This document shows positions 49,383 to 58,711 of a stretch of 64,000 bases of DNA, piece by piece. Numbering within the stretch: position 1 is the stretch's first letter; each line of letters begins with the position of its first letter. The DNA comes from Pseudotamlana agarivorans (GTDB lineage: Bacteria > Bacteroidota > Bacteroidia > Flavobacteriales > Flavobacteriaceae). A model generated the notes under the pieces. The model was not told the origin of the DNA. It worked only from the letters and a program-made list of their open reading frames with translations, and did not search any database. Made by a program: the position numbers and the translations under genes. The stretch spans positions 515,206 through 579,205 of the forward strand of contig NZ_JAHKPD010000018.1 of assembly GCF_018860245.1 (NCBI RefSeq). Direction: 5' to 3'.

Positions 49383-49404
49383 TTTATAAACAAATAAAAA
49401 AATT

Positions 49405-51309
49405 ATGAGTAAAATTATTGGAATCGATTTAGGAACAACCAACTCTTGCGTTTCTGTAATGGAAGGTAACGAGCCTGTAGTTATTCCTAATGCAGAAGGA
49501 AAAAGAACAACACCATCTGTAATTGCCTTTGTAGAAGGTGGAGAAATTAAAGTTGGTGACCCAGCTAAAAGACAAGCAGTAACAAACCCAACTAAAACGG
49601 TTTATTCAATTAAACGTTTTATGGGAAACAAGTATTCTGAATCTCAAAAAGAAGCAGAACGTGTACCATATAATGTAGTAAAAGGTGATAACGATACACC
49701 TCGAGTTGATATTGACGGTCGTTTATACACACCTCAAGAATTATCGGCTATGATTCTTCAAAAAATGAAGAAAACTGCTGAAGATTATTTAGGAACCGAC
49801 GTAAGTCGTGCAGTAATTACTGTACCAGCTTACTTTAACGATTCGCAACGTCAAGCTACAAAGGAAGCTGGAGAGATTGCAGGTTTAAAAGTAGAGCGTA
49901 TTATTAATGAGCCTACTGCCGCAGCTTTAGCTTACGGTATGGACAAAAAAGGTACAGACCAAAAAATCGTAGTATTTGATTTTGGTGGAGGAACACATGA
50001 TGTATCTATCCTTGAATTAGGAGATGGTGTATTTGAAGTACTTTCAACAGATGGTGACACACACTTAGGTGGTGATGATGTTGATGAGAAAATCATTAAC
50101 TGGTTAGCAGATGAGTTTAATGCAGAGGAAAACATGGACTTAAGAAAAGATCCAATGTCTCTTCAACGTTTAAAAGAAGCTGCTGAAAAAGCGAAGATTG
50201 AATTATCATCTTCAGCTCAAACAGAAATCAACTTACCTTATATTACAGCTACAGCTAGTGGACCAAAGCACTTAGTACGTACATTAACAAAATCTAAATT
50301 CGAGCAATTAATTGACGATTTAGTAAAACGTACTATCGAGCCATGTGAGTCTGCATTAAAAGCAGCAGGTTTATCAAAATCGGATATCGATGAGGTTATT
50401 TTAGTAGGTGGTTCTACACGTATCCCTGCAGTACAAGCTGCTGTTGAGAAATTCTTCGGAAAAGCGCCAAGTAAAGGTGTTAATCCAGATGAGGTTGTTT
50501 CTTTAGGAGCAGGTATCCAAGGTGGTGTATTAACAGGAGATGTTAAAGATGTATTACTTTTAGATGTAACACCTTTATCTCTTGGTATCGAAACTATGGG
50601 TAACGTATTTACAAAACTTATTGAAGCGAATACAACGATTCCTACTAAGAAATCGCAAGTATTCTCTACAGCAGCAGACAATCAACCATCAGTAGAAATT
50701 CACGTTCTACAAGGGGAACGCGCAATGGCTGCCGACAACAAAACTATTGGTCGTTTTCACCTAAGTGATATTTCACCAGCAAGAAGAGGAACACCACAAA
50801 TTGAGGTGACTTTCGATATCGATGCGAATGGTATCATTAAAGTATCTGCGGAAGATAAAGCAACAGGTAAGAAACAAGATATTCGTATTGAAGCATCTTC
50901 AGGTTTAAGCGAAGAAGAAATTGAAAAGATGAAAGCAGATGCGGAAGCGAATGCAGAATCTGATAAAGCTGCAGCTGAAAATGCTCAAAAATTAAATGAA
51001 GCGGATTCTATGATTTTCCAAACCGAAAAACAATTAGAAGAGTTTGGTGATAAATTATCTGATGATAAAAAACAACCAATCGTTGAAGCTTTAGAAGAAT
51101 TGAAAAAAGCTTATGAGTCTAAAGATTTAGCGGTAATTACACCAGCTTTAGATAAAATTAATGAAGCTTGGAAAGTAGCTTCTGAAGAAATGTACAAAGC
51201 ACAAGCTGAACAAGGCGGAGCACAACCAGGACCAGATGCTGGTGCAGGTGAGCAACCACAGAATGAAGGCAGCGATGTAGAAGACGTAGACTTCGAAGAA
51301 GTAAAGTAA
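49405..51309 (+). CDS. dnaK: Chaperone DnaK (Hsp70)
   Basis: A 634-residue cytoplasmic Hsp70 with ATPase (about 1-385; [11 protein letters not shown] at 5-15), linker [18 protein letters not shown], substrate-binding domain (about 395-600), and a Gln/Gly/Pro-rich lid end ([17 protein letters not shown]) with the terminal acid EEVK-type motif. It folds proteins with DnaJ and GrpE, which are not in the window. It stands alone, with a strong terminator downstream. The hairpin at 49350-49382 and the sigma-54-like site are the candidates for its control. Confidence 0.98.
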   Translation: MSKIIGIDLGTTNSCVSVMEGNEPVVIPNAEGKRTTPSVIAFVEGGEIKVGDPAKRQAVTNPTKTVYSIKRFMGNKYSESQKEAERVPYNVVKGDNDTPRVDIDGRLYTPQELSAMILQKMKKTAEDYLGTDVSRAVITVPAYFNDSQRQATKEAGEIAGLKVERIINEPTAAALAYGMDKKGTDQKIVVFDFGGGTHDVSILELGDGVFEVLSTDGDTHLGGDDVDEKIINWLADEFNAEENMDLRKDPMSLQRLKEAAEKAKIELSSSAQTEINLPYITATASGPKHLVRTLTKSKFEQLIDDLVKRTIEPCESALKAAGLSKSDIDEVILVGGSTRIPAVQAAVEKFFGKAPSKGVNPDEVVSLGAGIQGGVLTGDVKDVLLLDVTPLSLGIETMGNVFTKLIEANTTIPTKKSQVFSTAADNQPSVEIHVLQGERAMAADNKTIGRFHLSDISPARRGTPQIEVTFDIDANGIIKVSAEDKATGKKQDIRIEASSGLSEEEIEKMKADAEANAESDKAAAENAQKLNEADSMIFQTEKQLEEFGDKLSDDKKQPIVEALEELKKAYESKDLAVITPALDKINEAWKVASEEMYKAQAEQGGAQPGPDAGAGEQPQNEGSDVEDVDFEEVK

Positions 51310-51318
51310 GTAGAGAAC

Positions 51319-51375
51319 CCATCTCGATGAAAATCGAGATGGTGTGAATCACTTATTCCGAACTTGATTCGGAAT
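51319..51375. repeat. Two inverted repeats after dnaK
   Basis: CCATCTCGAT and ATCGAGATGG form a 10-bp stem with a GAAA tetraloop (51319-51342). ATTCCGAA-CTTGA-TTCGGAAT (51355-51375) is a half copy of the dispersed CTGAACTTG/TTCCGAA repeat family. No T tract follows either, so they may protect the dnaK 3' end from exonucleases. Confidence 0.65.
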
Positions 51376-51406
51376 CTCAAAATGAGATAGATTCTTAAAA
51401 AAAATC

Positions 51407-51439
51407 AAAGCGCAACCATTAAAAAGTTGCGCTTTTTTT
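51407..51439 (+). terminator. Rho-independent terminator after dnaK
   Basis: AAAGCGCAAC (51407-51416) and GTTGCGCTTT (51426-51435) form a 10-bp stem followed by seven T. It runs up to an ATG at 51440, so the upstream-most ATG of the next gene is part of the terminator flank and an unlikely start. Confidence 0.9.
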
Positions 51440-51470
51440 ATGCTCATTTGTGGCTATTTATTTAGTATGA

Positions 51471-51502
51471 TTGGTTTAATAGGTCTATTTCTTGTAATTT
51501 TG
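51471..51502 (+). promoter_or_regulatory. Promoter of the 51.5 kb lipoprotein gene
   Basis: TTG (51471-51473), 21 bases, then TAATTTTG (51495-51502), close to the Bacteroidetes consensus. It would start transcription inside the longer open frame, so it supports the start at 51533. Confidence 0.5.
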
Positions 51503-51532
51503 TTTAAAAAACTAACTTATCCTTTTAATTAT

Positions 51533-52051
51533 ATGAAAAAAATTATTGTTTTATTTTCCTTTTTGTGCCTAGTATTAACTTCTTGTTCTAGCAATGAAAA
51601 TGATGCTTCAGATATTTCAGATGACCTTATAGGCACTTGGATCGGCACCGATATTGTTTACGAAGGAAGAGTTGAAACCTCATTTTTAGGGGAACTTATT
51701 AAAACGGAATTTACAGGAGAGGGGTACGATATCACTACAAAATTAACTTTTAATGAATCTCCAAAGACTATTGTTTCAGAAGGAAGCTATAGTGTTAAAA
51801 TTGATTACACCGTAGATGGAGGTGTTGAAAGTACCGAGGTTGTAGAAGATATAGAATTTCTGGAAAATGGTGAATGGGAACTTGAAGGAGATGAAATTAT
51901 AGTTGAAAACTCTAGTGAATCATATTACGTTAAAATATTTCTTCTTACATCAAACGAGTTGGTCGTTGGTATTACTGAAATTGAAGAGACAGAAGAAAAT
52001 GGCATAGAAATAAGAAACATCGTAAAAGCCATTGCGTCATTTAAGCGATAA
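51533..52051 (+). CDS. Lipoprotein with lipocalin-like domain
   Basis: A 172-residue lipoprotein (Cys18 in LTSC; start chosen at the ATG that begins MKKIIVLFSFLCLVLTSC). An acidic stretch follows the cysteine (SSNENDASDISDD), which may favour surface export of lipoproteins in Bacteroidetes. The rest has a GTWIGTDI start and a Glu-rich beta-strand series, the outline of the lipocalin-like proteins common in flavobacteria. No ligand can be proposed. It is followed by a repeat element with terminator features. Confidence 0.65.
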   Translation: MKKIIVLFSFLCLVLTSCSSNENDASDISDDLIGTWIGTDIVYEGRVETSFLGELIKTEFTGEGYDITTKLTFNESPKTIVSEGSYSVKIDYTVDGGVESTEVVEDIEFLENGEWELEGDEIIVENSSESYYVKIFLLTSNELVVGITEIEETEENGIEIRNIVKAIASFKR

Positions 52052-52057
52052 GACTAT

Positions 52058-52199
52058 AAAAAAGAGGCTGTTTAAAAAGTAAAGTTTTCGTTTACCTGAA
52101 CTTGATTCAGGCTCTCATAATGATTGGTTATCAGAATGATGTGATTCTGAAATACATTCAGAATGACGTACTTTAATACTTTTTGTACAGCCTCTTTTT
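52058..52199. repeat. Composite dispersed repeat, copy B
   Basis: A large hairpin closes the element: AAAAAAGAGGCTGT (52058-52071) pairs with ACAGCCTCTTTTT (52187-52199), continued by AAAAAGTAAAG with CTTTAATACTTTTT. Inside lie CCTGAACTTGATTCAGG-like and GATTCTGAAATACATTCAGA inverted repeats. The outer arm ends in a T run, so it can end transcription of the lipoprotein gene and, on the other strand, of the 52217-52747 gene. Confidence 0.75.
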
Positions 52200-52216
52200 C
52201 TTTCTACAATTAACAC

Positions 52217-52747
52217 TTATAAAATTTGACCCTTTTCGTCAACTTTTATAGTTTTTTTAGAACCATCTACCTTTATTTTTATTTTATATGTTTTTTCAAT
52301 AGGCTTGTTTGGCATGTAGGAAACATAATAGGTATTTGAGATAAAGGTACATCCAGGATAAGTTTTAGTAACAGAATACCTAACAGAGTAAGGTAGTGTT
52401 ACATCTTTAAAACGTTCAAAAGATTCTGTTAGTTCTCCGACATGATTGAATTTGGCAATAATACTTCCTTGATATTTATCATGTTCTTCAAATACTACCC
52501 GATAAGCACTTTGTGTAGCTTTGTTATACACAGGATCCTTTGTAATATCGTAATTAGCAACAGTGCTTTCAAGGGACTTAATGCGTTTAGCTGTTTGCAT
52601 TTCCAAGACAGTAGATAAGTATTCGCTATGCACGGCTGTGGCGGTTTTATATTTTAATATGAGTAAGTCGTCAGATTCGTAACTTACTTGAGCAAACATT
52701 AGGGTGGTAAAGCCTAAACAGAATATACCAATTAGAACATTTTTCAT
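52217..52747 (-). CDS. Small exported protein of unknown function
   Basis: A 176-residue protein when started at the ATG at 52747 (MKNVLIGIFCLGFTTLMFAQ), which gives a clean signal peptide; a longer frame to 52792 adds 15 residues in front of it and is less likely. The mature part has a helical Lys/Thr-rich segment, then a beta-like KIKIKVDGSKKTIKVDEKG end. No domain was recognised. It is probably periplasmic. The nearest upstream gene is the Crp-family regulator, in the same direction, 155 bases away. Confidence 0.55.
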   Translation of the reverse strand: MKNVLIGIFCLGFTTLMFAQVSYESDDLLILKYKTATAVHSEYLSTVLEMQTAKRIKSLESTVANYDITKDPVYNKATQSAYRVVFEEHDKYQGSIIAKFNHVGELTESFERFKDVTLPYSVRYSVTKTYPGCTFISNTYYVSYMPNKPIEKTYKIKIKVDGSKKTIKVDEKGQIL

Positions 52748-52902
52748 GATAATAGGATTTAAATTAAACAATTTGTTGAATAGAAAATTCATTTAAAGAG
52801 AGAAAATCATTTAATTAAGCTATGGCAAGTTAATTATTAAGATTAAAGTAAAATGCTACCTAAGTATCATATTTAGAGTAATTTATGTTAAAGTTGAGGT
52901 GT

Positions 52903-53595
52903 CTATTCTTTAATTCTGTCCATTAGAAGGGGCATGTTTAAAATCTTAATATTTTTATTTTTTATTTCAATAATACCTTCTTCTTTAAACTGTTGAATAT
53001 TTCTATTCAAAACAGTTCGTGTTGTACCAATAAGTTGGGCAAGTTCTTTATGTGGCAATCCATTTATTAATTCTAATTTGAGCGATGTTTCGTTGGTATA
53101 ATGCACAAGCAATTTTGCAAGGCGTGTAGAAGTAGAGTCTAAGTTTGAGCTCGTCACATAATCCTCTAAGCCCTTCATTTTTATCATGCTATACTGAAGG
53201 GCGTTTTTATAGAATGTGATATGGTTTTGCATCCATTGCTTTAAAAAAGAAGTTGGAATAGAAAATACTTCGGTGTCGTCTAAAGTTTCATAGTACACTT
53301 TGTGGTGGCACCAATCAAATAATTCATAGAGATCGAAGACATCGTGTTTGGTTAAAATAAATAAGGTTATTTTCCGGTCTTTGTCAGGGTTAAAAAAGTA
53401 TACTTTTAACCGACCATTAATAATAATATAGAAATTGTTTTTTGTTTTACTACTGTCTATAAAGCAAATGCGCTTTGTCCAAGTTTTTCGTTTGCCATGA
53501 AATTGTAGTTCTTGTAAGCCAGTAATAGAAACATCCTTAAACAAAGGGTTTTCTTTAAGCGCTTCCAGGTAATTATTTCTGTGGTAATGCATCAT
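52903..53595 (-). CDS. Crp/Fnr-family transcriptional regulator
   Basis: A 230-residue regulator: cyclic-nucleotide-binding-type beta-roll (about 20-125, FYIIINGRLKVYFFNPDKDRK), dimer helix (about 128-150), and a C-terminal winged helix (about 165-225, LPHKELAQLIGTTRTVLNRNIQQF), whose recognition helix binds DNA. The N-terminal cysteine cluster of FNR is missing, so it is not an oxygen sensor of that type. The effector is unknown. Its neighbours across the start are divergent, and no palindrome of the TGTGA type was noticed in the 247-base gap. Confidence 0.88.
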   Translation of the reverse strand: MMHYHRNNYLEALKENPLFKDVSITGLQELQFHGKRKTWTKRICFIDSSKTKNNFYIIINGRLKVYFFNPDKDRKITLFILTKHDVFDLYELFDWCHHKVYYETLDDTEVFSIPTSFLKQWMQNHITFYKNALQYSMIKMKGLEDYVTSSNLDSTSTRLAKLLVHYTNETSLKLELINGLPHKELAQLIGTTRTVLNRNIQQFKEEGIIEIKNKNIKILNMPLLMDRIKE

Positions 53596-53842
53596 AATTG
53601 GTAACCTATTAAATAATAAAGGCTAATACAAGTTTTGGGATGCTGTTACAGTCTTAGAGAGTTTATAAATGTAGTAATTAAAAGTCTGAAATTCAGTTAT
53701 TAATAAGTTAATTTTAGTGGTTTTAATGTGATCTGTAAGCCTTTTGTTACGTGTAAATTTTGTGTCAAGTTATTTTAGGATTAAAAAGAAGATTCATCTA
53801 TTATAATTTATAAATCACATACTTTTGTTTTAAAATTTAATT

Positions 53843-55078
53843 ATGCTTTTTTCTGAAAATATTAAAAGTAAAAAACAACCCAAAAGGTTAGCCGTAAAAA
53901 TGAACGCTAAGGGTGAGCAGTTTGTACTTCAAGGGCATCCCTGGGTTTTTTCTAATAATATTATAAAAATAAATGATGATGCTAAATCTGGTGATTTAGC
54001 CATTATTTTTGGGAAAAGTAAAAACCGTGTTATCGGTCTAGGACTTTACGATGGAAACTCTCCAATCCGTATCAAAATGCTCCATAGTGGCTATGAAAAG
54101 GCAGAAATTAACGCTCAGTTTTTTCAGAATAAAATTGAAGTAGCTTTTAAAAAGCGTAAAGGGTTATTAAAAACGAATACGAATAGTTACCGTTTGTTAT
54201 TTGGGGAGAATGATGGTTTTCCTGGTTTAATTGCCGATGTTTATGCCAAGGTTTTGGTGGTTAAAATTTATTCTGAAATTTGGCTGCCTTATATTGAAAG
54301 TATTATTCCTAGTCTTCAAAAAATATCTAAAACAGAAACTGTTGTGATTCGGTTAAGTAGAAGTTTGGAACAATCTAAACAACATCAGCTGCAAAATGGA
54401 GAGGTGGTTTTTGGGACGTTAAAAAATGAAGTAGTCAGGTTTGTTGAACATCATGTTAATTTTTCAGCAAACGTTATAAAAGGACATAAAACAGGCTATT
54501 TTTTGGACCATCGTGCCAATCGAAAACAGGTTGGCGAATGGAGTAAAGGAAAATCTGTGTTAGATGTGTTCTCATACGCTGGCGGCTTTTCAGTGCATGC
54601 TTTATATAATGGAGCACGAGAAGTAACCAGTTTAGACATAAGCAAACAAGCATTAGAAATTGCTGTAGAAAATGGTAAATTAAATGCTTATAAAGGCAAA
54701 CATAAAATTATTGCTGGTGATGCTTTTGAGGCATTAGAAACACTTATTAAGGATAAAGTTACGTTTGACGTGGTGGTCATCGATCCCCCTAGTTTTGCAA
54801 AACAGGCTTCAGAGATTAGTTTAGCGAAGAAAAAATACGCACAGTTAGCTAGGCTAGGTGAAAAGTTAACTTCTAAAAACGGATTGTTAGTATTGGCATC
54901 CTGTTCATCTCGTGTGCTTGCTGATGCGTTTTTTGAAATTAATTCTAATGTTTTAGATAAAACAAATCGAAACTATAAAGTCGTTTTAAAAACGAATCAC
55001 GATACCGATCACCCTATAGGGTTTCCTGAAGGTGCTTACTTAAAATGTGGGTATTACCGTTTTTTAGACAAAGGTTAA
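53843..55078 (+). CDS. rlmI: Class I SAM-dependent rRNA methyltransferase, RlmI-like
   Basis: A 411-residue cytoplasmic enzyme with a PUA domain (about 15-95, PWVFSNNIIK and KSGDLAIIFGKSKNRVIGLG) and a Rossmann methyltransferase domain (about 205-405): motif I DVFSYAGGFSVHAL, motif IV IDPPSFAKQ, and a Cys motif LASCSSRV. The order matches E. coli RlmI, which makes m5C1962 in 23S rRNA. TACTTTTG (53820-53827) lies 16 bases before the start, but no good -33 element was found. Confidence 0.88.
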   Translation: MLFSENIKSKKQPKRLAVKMNAKGEQFVLQGHPWVFSNNIIKINDDAKSGDLAIIFGKSKNRVIGLGLYDGNSPIRIKMLHSGYEKAEINAQFFQNKIEVAFKKRKGLLKTNTNSYRLLFGENDGFPGLIADVYAKVLVVKIYSEIWLPYIESIIPSLQKISKTETVVIRLSRSLEQSKQHQLQNGEVVFGTLKNEVVRFVEHHVNFSANVIKGHKTGYFLDHRANRKQVGEWSKGKSVLDVFSYAGGFSVHALYNGAREVTSLDISKQALEIAVENGKLNAYKGKHKIIAGDAFEALETLIKDKVTFDVVVIDPPSFAKQASEISLAKKKYAQLARLGEKLTSKNGLLVLASCSSRVLADAFFEINSNVLDKTNRNYKVVLKTNHDTDHPIGFPEGAYLKCGYYRFLDKG

Positions 55079-55232
55079 GTCTGTTGAAAGTGATCCGTCT
55101 AAAAGTGTTTATATTATAGGTATTAATGGTTTAAAAAAAATGAAGGCTAAAGCTTTGCTTATTTTCATTGTAGACTCGTCTAGTGACTTCTAAACTTTCG
55201 TGTTATCAAATTTAGTTGCTCATACTATGGTT

Positions 55233-56108
55233 TCATTTCGGTTCAAAAAGCGCTCTTTCTCTTGTAATAAAGGTTTTTAAATCGGTTGGTTTTTTGCCTG
55301 TTAATCGTTCATAAAAATCTGAAATTTTAGGTTCTTTTTGAAAACGAGGTAAAAAGTGAAGTAGAACCATAACGATAATCATACCTGAAACCATGCCTTC
55401 ACGTTTCTTAATACGATAAAATTTAATTGGATTTACATTTTTATATGAAATGGGTTCAGCAATAATGTTGTTTATTAAATTAGTAACATTTGCGAAGTTT
55501 TTGTTTTCCAACCCGGTTAATTCTATCGCTTGATTTTTAAAAACATCAAATTTGTCTAGGATGATAGCGGCAACTTCAGCAATGTTTTGTACATCAATCC
55601 AGTTGAATTTTGCTTCACCTGCTGGCAAGATAATTTCACGTTTCGTCTTGATGTCGTTTATCAGTGTTGTGGTTAAGTTTTGCATGAAATAACTTGGCCT
55701 AAGAAAGCTATAATCTAATCCATGATCAAGAATTAATTGTTCAATTTTGTAATGAGGAATCACTTTACTTTTTTCAACGCCTTGAACAGACAGAAAAACG
55801 ATCTGGTTAACATGCTTTTCCTTTATTTTTAAAATCAAGGGCTTAAAATAGGTTTCAATGTCCGAAATATGTGGTGGACGTAATAAAAACACACTGTCAA
55901 TACCATTTAATGCATCATCAAAGGTATTAACATCTTCAAAATCGAAATGAGTGAACGCTATATTGGAGAATTCCTTAAAAACATTTTTGGCTTTACTAAG
56001 ACTACGTACCCCTGCAATAATATGGTTTGAAGAATTAATTTTTGTTAAAAACCGAATGACTTCAAAACCAACGTTACCTGTGGCTCCTGTTATTAAAATG
56101 TTTTTCAT
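55233..56108 (-). CDS. NmrA-like NAD(P)-binding protein
   Basis: A 291-residue atypical short-chain dehydrogenase-like protein. The N-terminal GATGNVGFEVIRFL (residues 7-20) is the dinucleotide-binding motif, and LRPSYFMQNLTTTLINDI near 136 is typical of the NmrA group; SVQGVEKSKVIPHYKIEQ takes the active-site position. Relatives include azoreductases, quinone reductases and redox-sensing regulators. The neighbours are unrelated (rlmI and nitronate monooxygenase-like gene), so no substrate can be given. The C-terminal helix PTDLKTFITRERALF matches the family. Confidence 0.83.
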   Translation of the reverse strand: MKNILITGATGNVGFEVIRFLTKINSSNHIIAGVRSLSKAKNVFKEFSNIAFTHFDFEDVNTFDDALNGIDSVFLLRPPHISDIETYFKPLILKIKEKHVNQIVFLSVQGVEKSKVIPHYKIEQLILDHGLDYSFLRPSYFMQNLTTTLINDIKTKREIILPAGEAKFNWIDVQNIAEVAAIILDKFDVFKNQAIELTGLENKNFANVTNLINNIIAEPISYKNVNPIKFYRIKKREGMVSGMIIVMVLLHFLPRFQKEPKISDFYERLTGKKPTDLKTFITRERALFEPK

Positions 56109-56333
56109 TTTAAGTGCGTTTTAGTAGGTTAAAAATACGCATAACTATATAATAGGAGTGAAATTTTTTAACCTTAATATATTTACATTGGATTTTAAAA
56201 ATATATCAATCCTATCCTTTAGTAAATGATAAATGTAAGCATCGATAAGAAAATAAATCATGGTGATGCTGCATGTTAATCTTTGTTTATTATGTATGCA
56301 TAATATTTTATTATATTTGATAAAAATGGAGAT

Positions 56334-57281
56334 ATGTCTAAACCACTTACAGAACTCTTACATATAAAGCATCCTATTATTCAAGCGCCAATGTTTTTGG
56401 TTTCCAACGTTTCTATGGTTAAAGAAGCTATGGAATGCGGAATAGCAGGTTGTATCCCTGCATTAAATTATAGAACATTAGATGAACTTAAAATAGCGCT
56501 TCGCGAGTTAAAAGCTGCCAAACCATTAAATGGAGCTTTTGGTTTCAATTTGATAGTAAATAAATCTAACGTGAAATTTAAAGCACAATTGGATCTCATT
56601 TGTGAAGAAGGTTGTGATTTTATAATTACTTCGTTGGGAAGCCCAGAAGTAACGATTACTGAAGCTCATAAAGTTGGGATCAAAGTCTTTTGTGATGTGG
56701 TCGATTTAAAATATGCCAAGAAAGTAGAATCTTTAGGTGCCGATGCTATAATTGCGGTAAACAATCAAGCTGGAGGGCATCGAGGCAACAAAACTCCTAA
56801 AGCGTTAATTGAGGAGTTGAGCACAAACTGCCATATCCCTATAATTTCTGCGGGAGGTGTAGGTTGTAAAATGGATATCGATAAAATATTAAGTTTTGGT
56901 GCTAGTGGTGTATCTGTAGGTAGTCTTTTTATAGCTTCAGAAGAGGCAGGAGTCACAGACGAATACAAACAAGCGTGTGTCGATTATGGTGAAAAAGACA
57001 TCGTGATGACCGAACGTATTTCGGGAACACCTTGTACTGTAATTAATACGCCATATGTACAGAAAATTGGAACGGAACAAACCTGGTTAGAATCGGTTTT
57101 AAATAAAAATAAGGCTTTAAAAAAATGGGTTAAAATGATACGATTTTCAATAGGTATGAATGCCACGAAAAAAGCGGCCACAAAAGCGACCTACAAAACG
57201 GTATGGGTTGCTGGTCCCAGTATTGAATACTGTCATAAAATATTGCCGGTAAAAGAAATTGTTGGCCGATTAACAACATGA
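56334..57281 (+). CDS. Nitronate monooxygenase-like protein
   Basis: A 315-residue FMN-binding TIM-barrel protein of the 2-nitropropane dioxygenase family. HPIIQAPMFLVSNV (about 13-26), ADAIIAVNNQAGGHRG (about 135-150) with the catalytic-type His, and IISAGGVGCKMDIDKIL, GASGVSVGSLFIASEE, which hold the FMN phosphate, are present. It oxidises nitronates in relatives; the same fold is found in enoyl-ACP reductase II, which is longer in its own way, so an alternative function cannot be ruled out. It seems to be transcribed alone. Confidence 0.85.
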   Translation: MSKPLTELLHIKHPIIQAPMFLVSNVSMVKEAMECGIAGCIPALNYRTLDELKIALRELKAAKPLNGAFGFNLIVNKSNVKFKAQLDLICEEGCDFIITSLGSPEVTITEAHKVGIKVFCDVVDLKYAKKVESLGADAIIAVNNQAGGHRGNKTPKALIEELSTNCHIPIISAGGVGCKMDIDKILSFGASGVSVGSLFIASEEAGVTDEYKQACVDYGEKDIVMTERISGTPCTVINTPYVQKIGTEQTWLESVLNKNKALKKWVKMIRFSIGMNATKKAATKATYKTVWVAGPSIEYCHKILPVKEIVGRLTT

Positions 57282-57403
57282 AAAAGACATGTTTTAAAGT
57301 TAAATCTTTAATAATGTATTCTTGTGAACCTATTCTTAATGGTTATATTTGAACTGAATTAAATCCCTTAATTAAAAAAAATCCTTATTTAAAAAATCAA
57401 AAG

Positions 57404-58075
57404 ATGAAACAAAAATTAACACTATTATGCGCGTCTTTAATTGCTATTGTTTTTTATAGTTGCGGACCTTCTATTAAAGTTACAGATACTTGGAAAGCAC
57501 CTGATGTTAGAGAAATACATGATGATAAAGTATTGGTAATTGCCAGAATGGATGATTTAGCTTCTAGACAATTATTCGAACTGGAAATTGTAACTGCCCT
57601 TAAAAGTGCAGGTATCAATGCCGAGGCTAGTTATTCAACTTACGCTAACGTAAAAGTGAATAAAAAATTAGAAGATGCAGAAGTGAAAAGTCAAATAGAT
57701 AGAATTAAAAAGGATGGTTTTGGAGCTGTAATTTTAACTGTAATAAAAGATGTAAGAACAGAAGTAACCACAGAACAATCTGGTGGTTATGCGACAGGAG
57801 GATATTATCCAGGGTACTATGGTAGATACGGTGGTTTTGGGCGCTATTATGGCTCATTCTACTCGCCTTATGGCATGGGAGGAAATTATATTCCAAGTTC
57901 TCAACGTACTTACGAGTCGGATATTTACAAGTTAGAAACAGTAGTGTACGATTTAGAAAGAGAAAATACCAAGCAATTGGTGGCTGTTGTAAATTCGAAA
58001 ATAACAGATCCAGATTCAGCTTCAGGAGTTGCTAAGCCATACGCAAAGAAAGTTTTAGAGCAGTTAAATAAGTAA
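57404..58075 (+). CDS. DUF4136-like lipoprotein with Gly/Tyr-rich insert
   Basis: A 223-residue lipoprotein (lipobox YSC, Cys20). The order VTDTWKAPDVREIHDDKVLV, DDLASRQLFELEIVTALKSA, GFGAVILTVIKD and KLETVVYDLE resembles DUF4136-type outer-membrane lipoproteins of unknown role. A Gly/Tyr-rich insert (about 124-165, with TGGYYPGYYGRYGGFGRYY) interrupts the domain, and is of low complexity. It is followed by composite repeat copy C, which probably terminates it. Confidence 0.6.
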   Translation: MKQKLTLLCASLIAIVFYSCGPSIKVTDTWKAPDVREIHDDKVLVIARMDDLASRQLFELEIVTALKSAGINAEASYSTYANVKVNKKLEDAEVKSQIDRIKKDGFGAVILTVIKDVRTEVTTEQSGGYATGGYYPGYYGRYGGFGRYYGSFYSPYGMGGNYIPSSQRTYESDIYKLETVVYDLERENTKQLVAVVNSKITDPDSASGVAKPYAKKVLEQLNK

Positions 58076-58103
58076 AACTGTTATATTTGAGTACACAGTT
58101 GTT

Positions 58104-58240
58104 TGAAGCTGTTTTAAAAGAAAATTTTTGGTCAACCTGAACTTGATTAGGTTCTCATTGTTATTGGAAAGCAGTATGATGAGATTCTGAAAAAAGGTCA
58201 TAATGATGCAATTAAACTCTTTTTAAACAGCTTCATTTTT
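58104..58240. repeat. Composite dispersed repeat, copy C
   Basis: TGAAGCTGTTTTAAAAG (58104-58120) pairs with CTTTTTAAACAGCTTCA (58218-58234), followed by a T run. Inside are diverged inverted repeats beginning CCTGAACTTGATTAGG and GATTCTGAAAAAAGG. Architecture and outer arms match copy B, which is also downstream of a plus-strand lipoprotein gene. Confidence 0.7.
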
Positions 58241-58279
58241 TTAAATGAAGTATTAAATATTTATAAAAACATATTTTCA

Positions 58280-58705
58280 ATGGAGCTATCTAAAGAAGCC
58301 GTTTTAGCAAAGGCTAATGCGGTATGCAAAAATACTTTAATGGAAACCTTAGATATTGAAATAATCGATTATGGCGATGATTTTATCCTAGGAAAAATGC
58401 CGGTGACATCAAAAGTATATCAGCCCGATGGGGTATTGCATGGAGGGGCAACAGCTGCTTTAGCTGAGACTATGGGGAGTTTTGCTGTACAAATCCTAAT
58501 GCATAATAAAGACGTTTTTGTAAGAGGAATTGAAATTTCGGCAAATCATTTAAAAAGTGTGAAAGAAGGGTATGTATACGCAAAAGCTGTTTATTTACAT
58601 AAGGGTAGAACCACTCAGCTTTTAGAAATACGTGTAACAGATGACCATGATAATTTGATTTCGTTGTGTAAATTGACTACTATTGCTCTCCCAAAATCGA
58701 AATAG
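58280..58705 (+). CDS. Hotdog-fold thioesterase, PaaI/MenI-like
   Basis: A 141-residue thioesterase. VYQPDGVLHGGATAALAETMGSFAVQ (about 50-75) is the family active site, with the Asn/Asp/Glu and His-Gly-Gly motif. Adjacent isochorismate synthase and menD genes suggest it is the 1,4-dihydroxy-2-naphthoyl-CoA hydrolase of menaquinone synthesis. The gap to menF is 6 bases. Sequence alone would equally fit PaaI-type acyl-CoA thioesterases. Confidence 0.85.
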   Translation: MELSKEAVLAKANAVCKNTLMETLDIEIIDYGDDFILGKMPVTSKVYQPDGVLHGGATAALAETMGSFAVQILMHNKDVFVRGIEISANHLKSVKEGYVYAKAVYLHKGRTTQLLEIRVTDDHDNLISLCKLTTIALPKSK

Positions 58706-58711
58706 ATTTAT

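Noticed and set aside
51440-51532. Longer N-terminus of the lipoprotein, starting at 51440
   Set aside because: The first ATG directly follows the dnaK terminator T tract, a promoter lies inside the added segment, and the ATG at 51533 gives a perfect lipoprotein signal.
52748-52792. Longer N-terminus of the small exported protein, starting at 52792
   Set aside because: The 15 added residues would precede a normal signal peptide that begins MKNVLIGIF.
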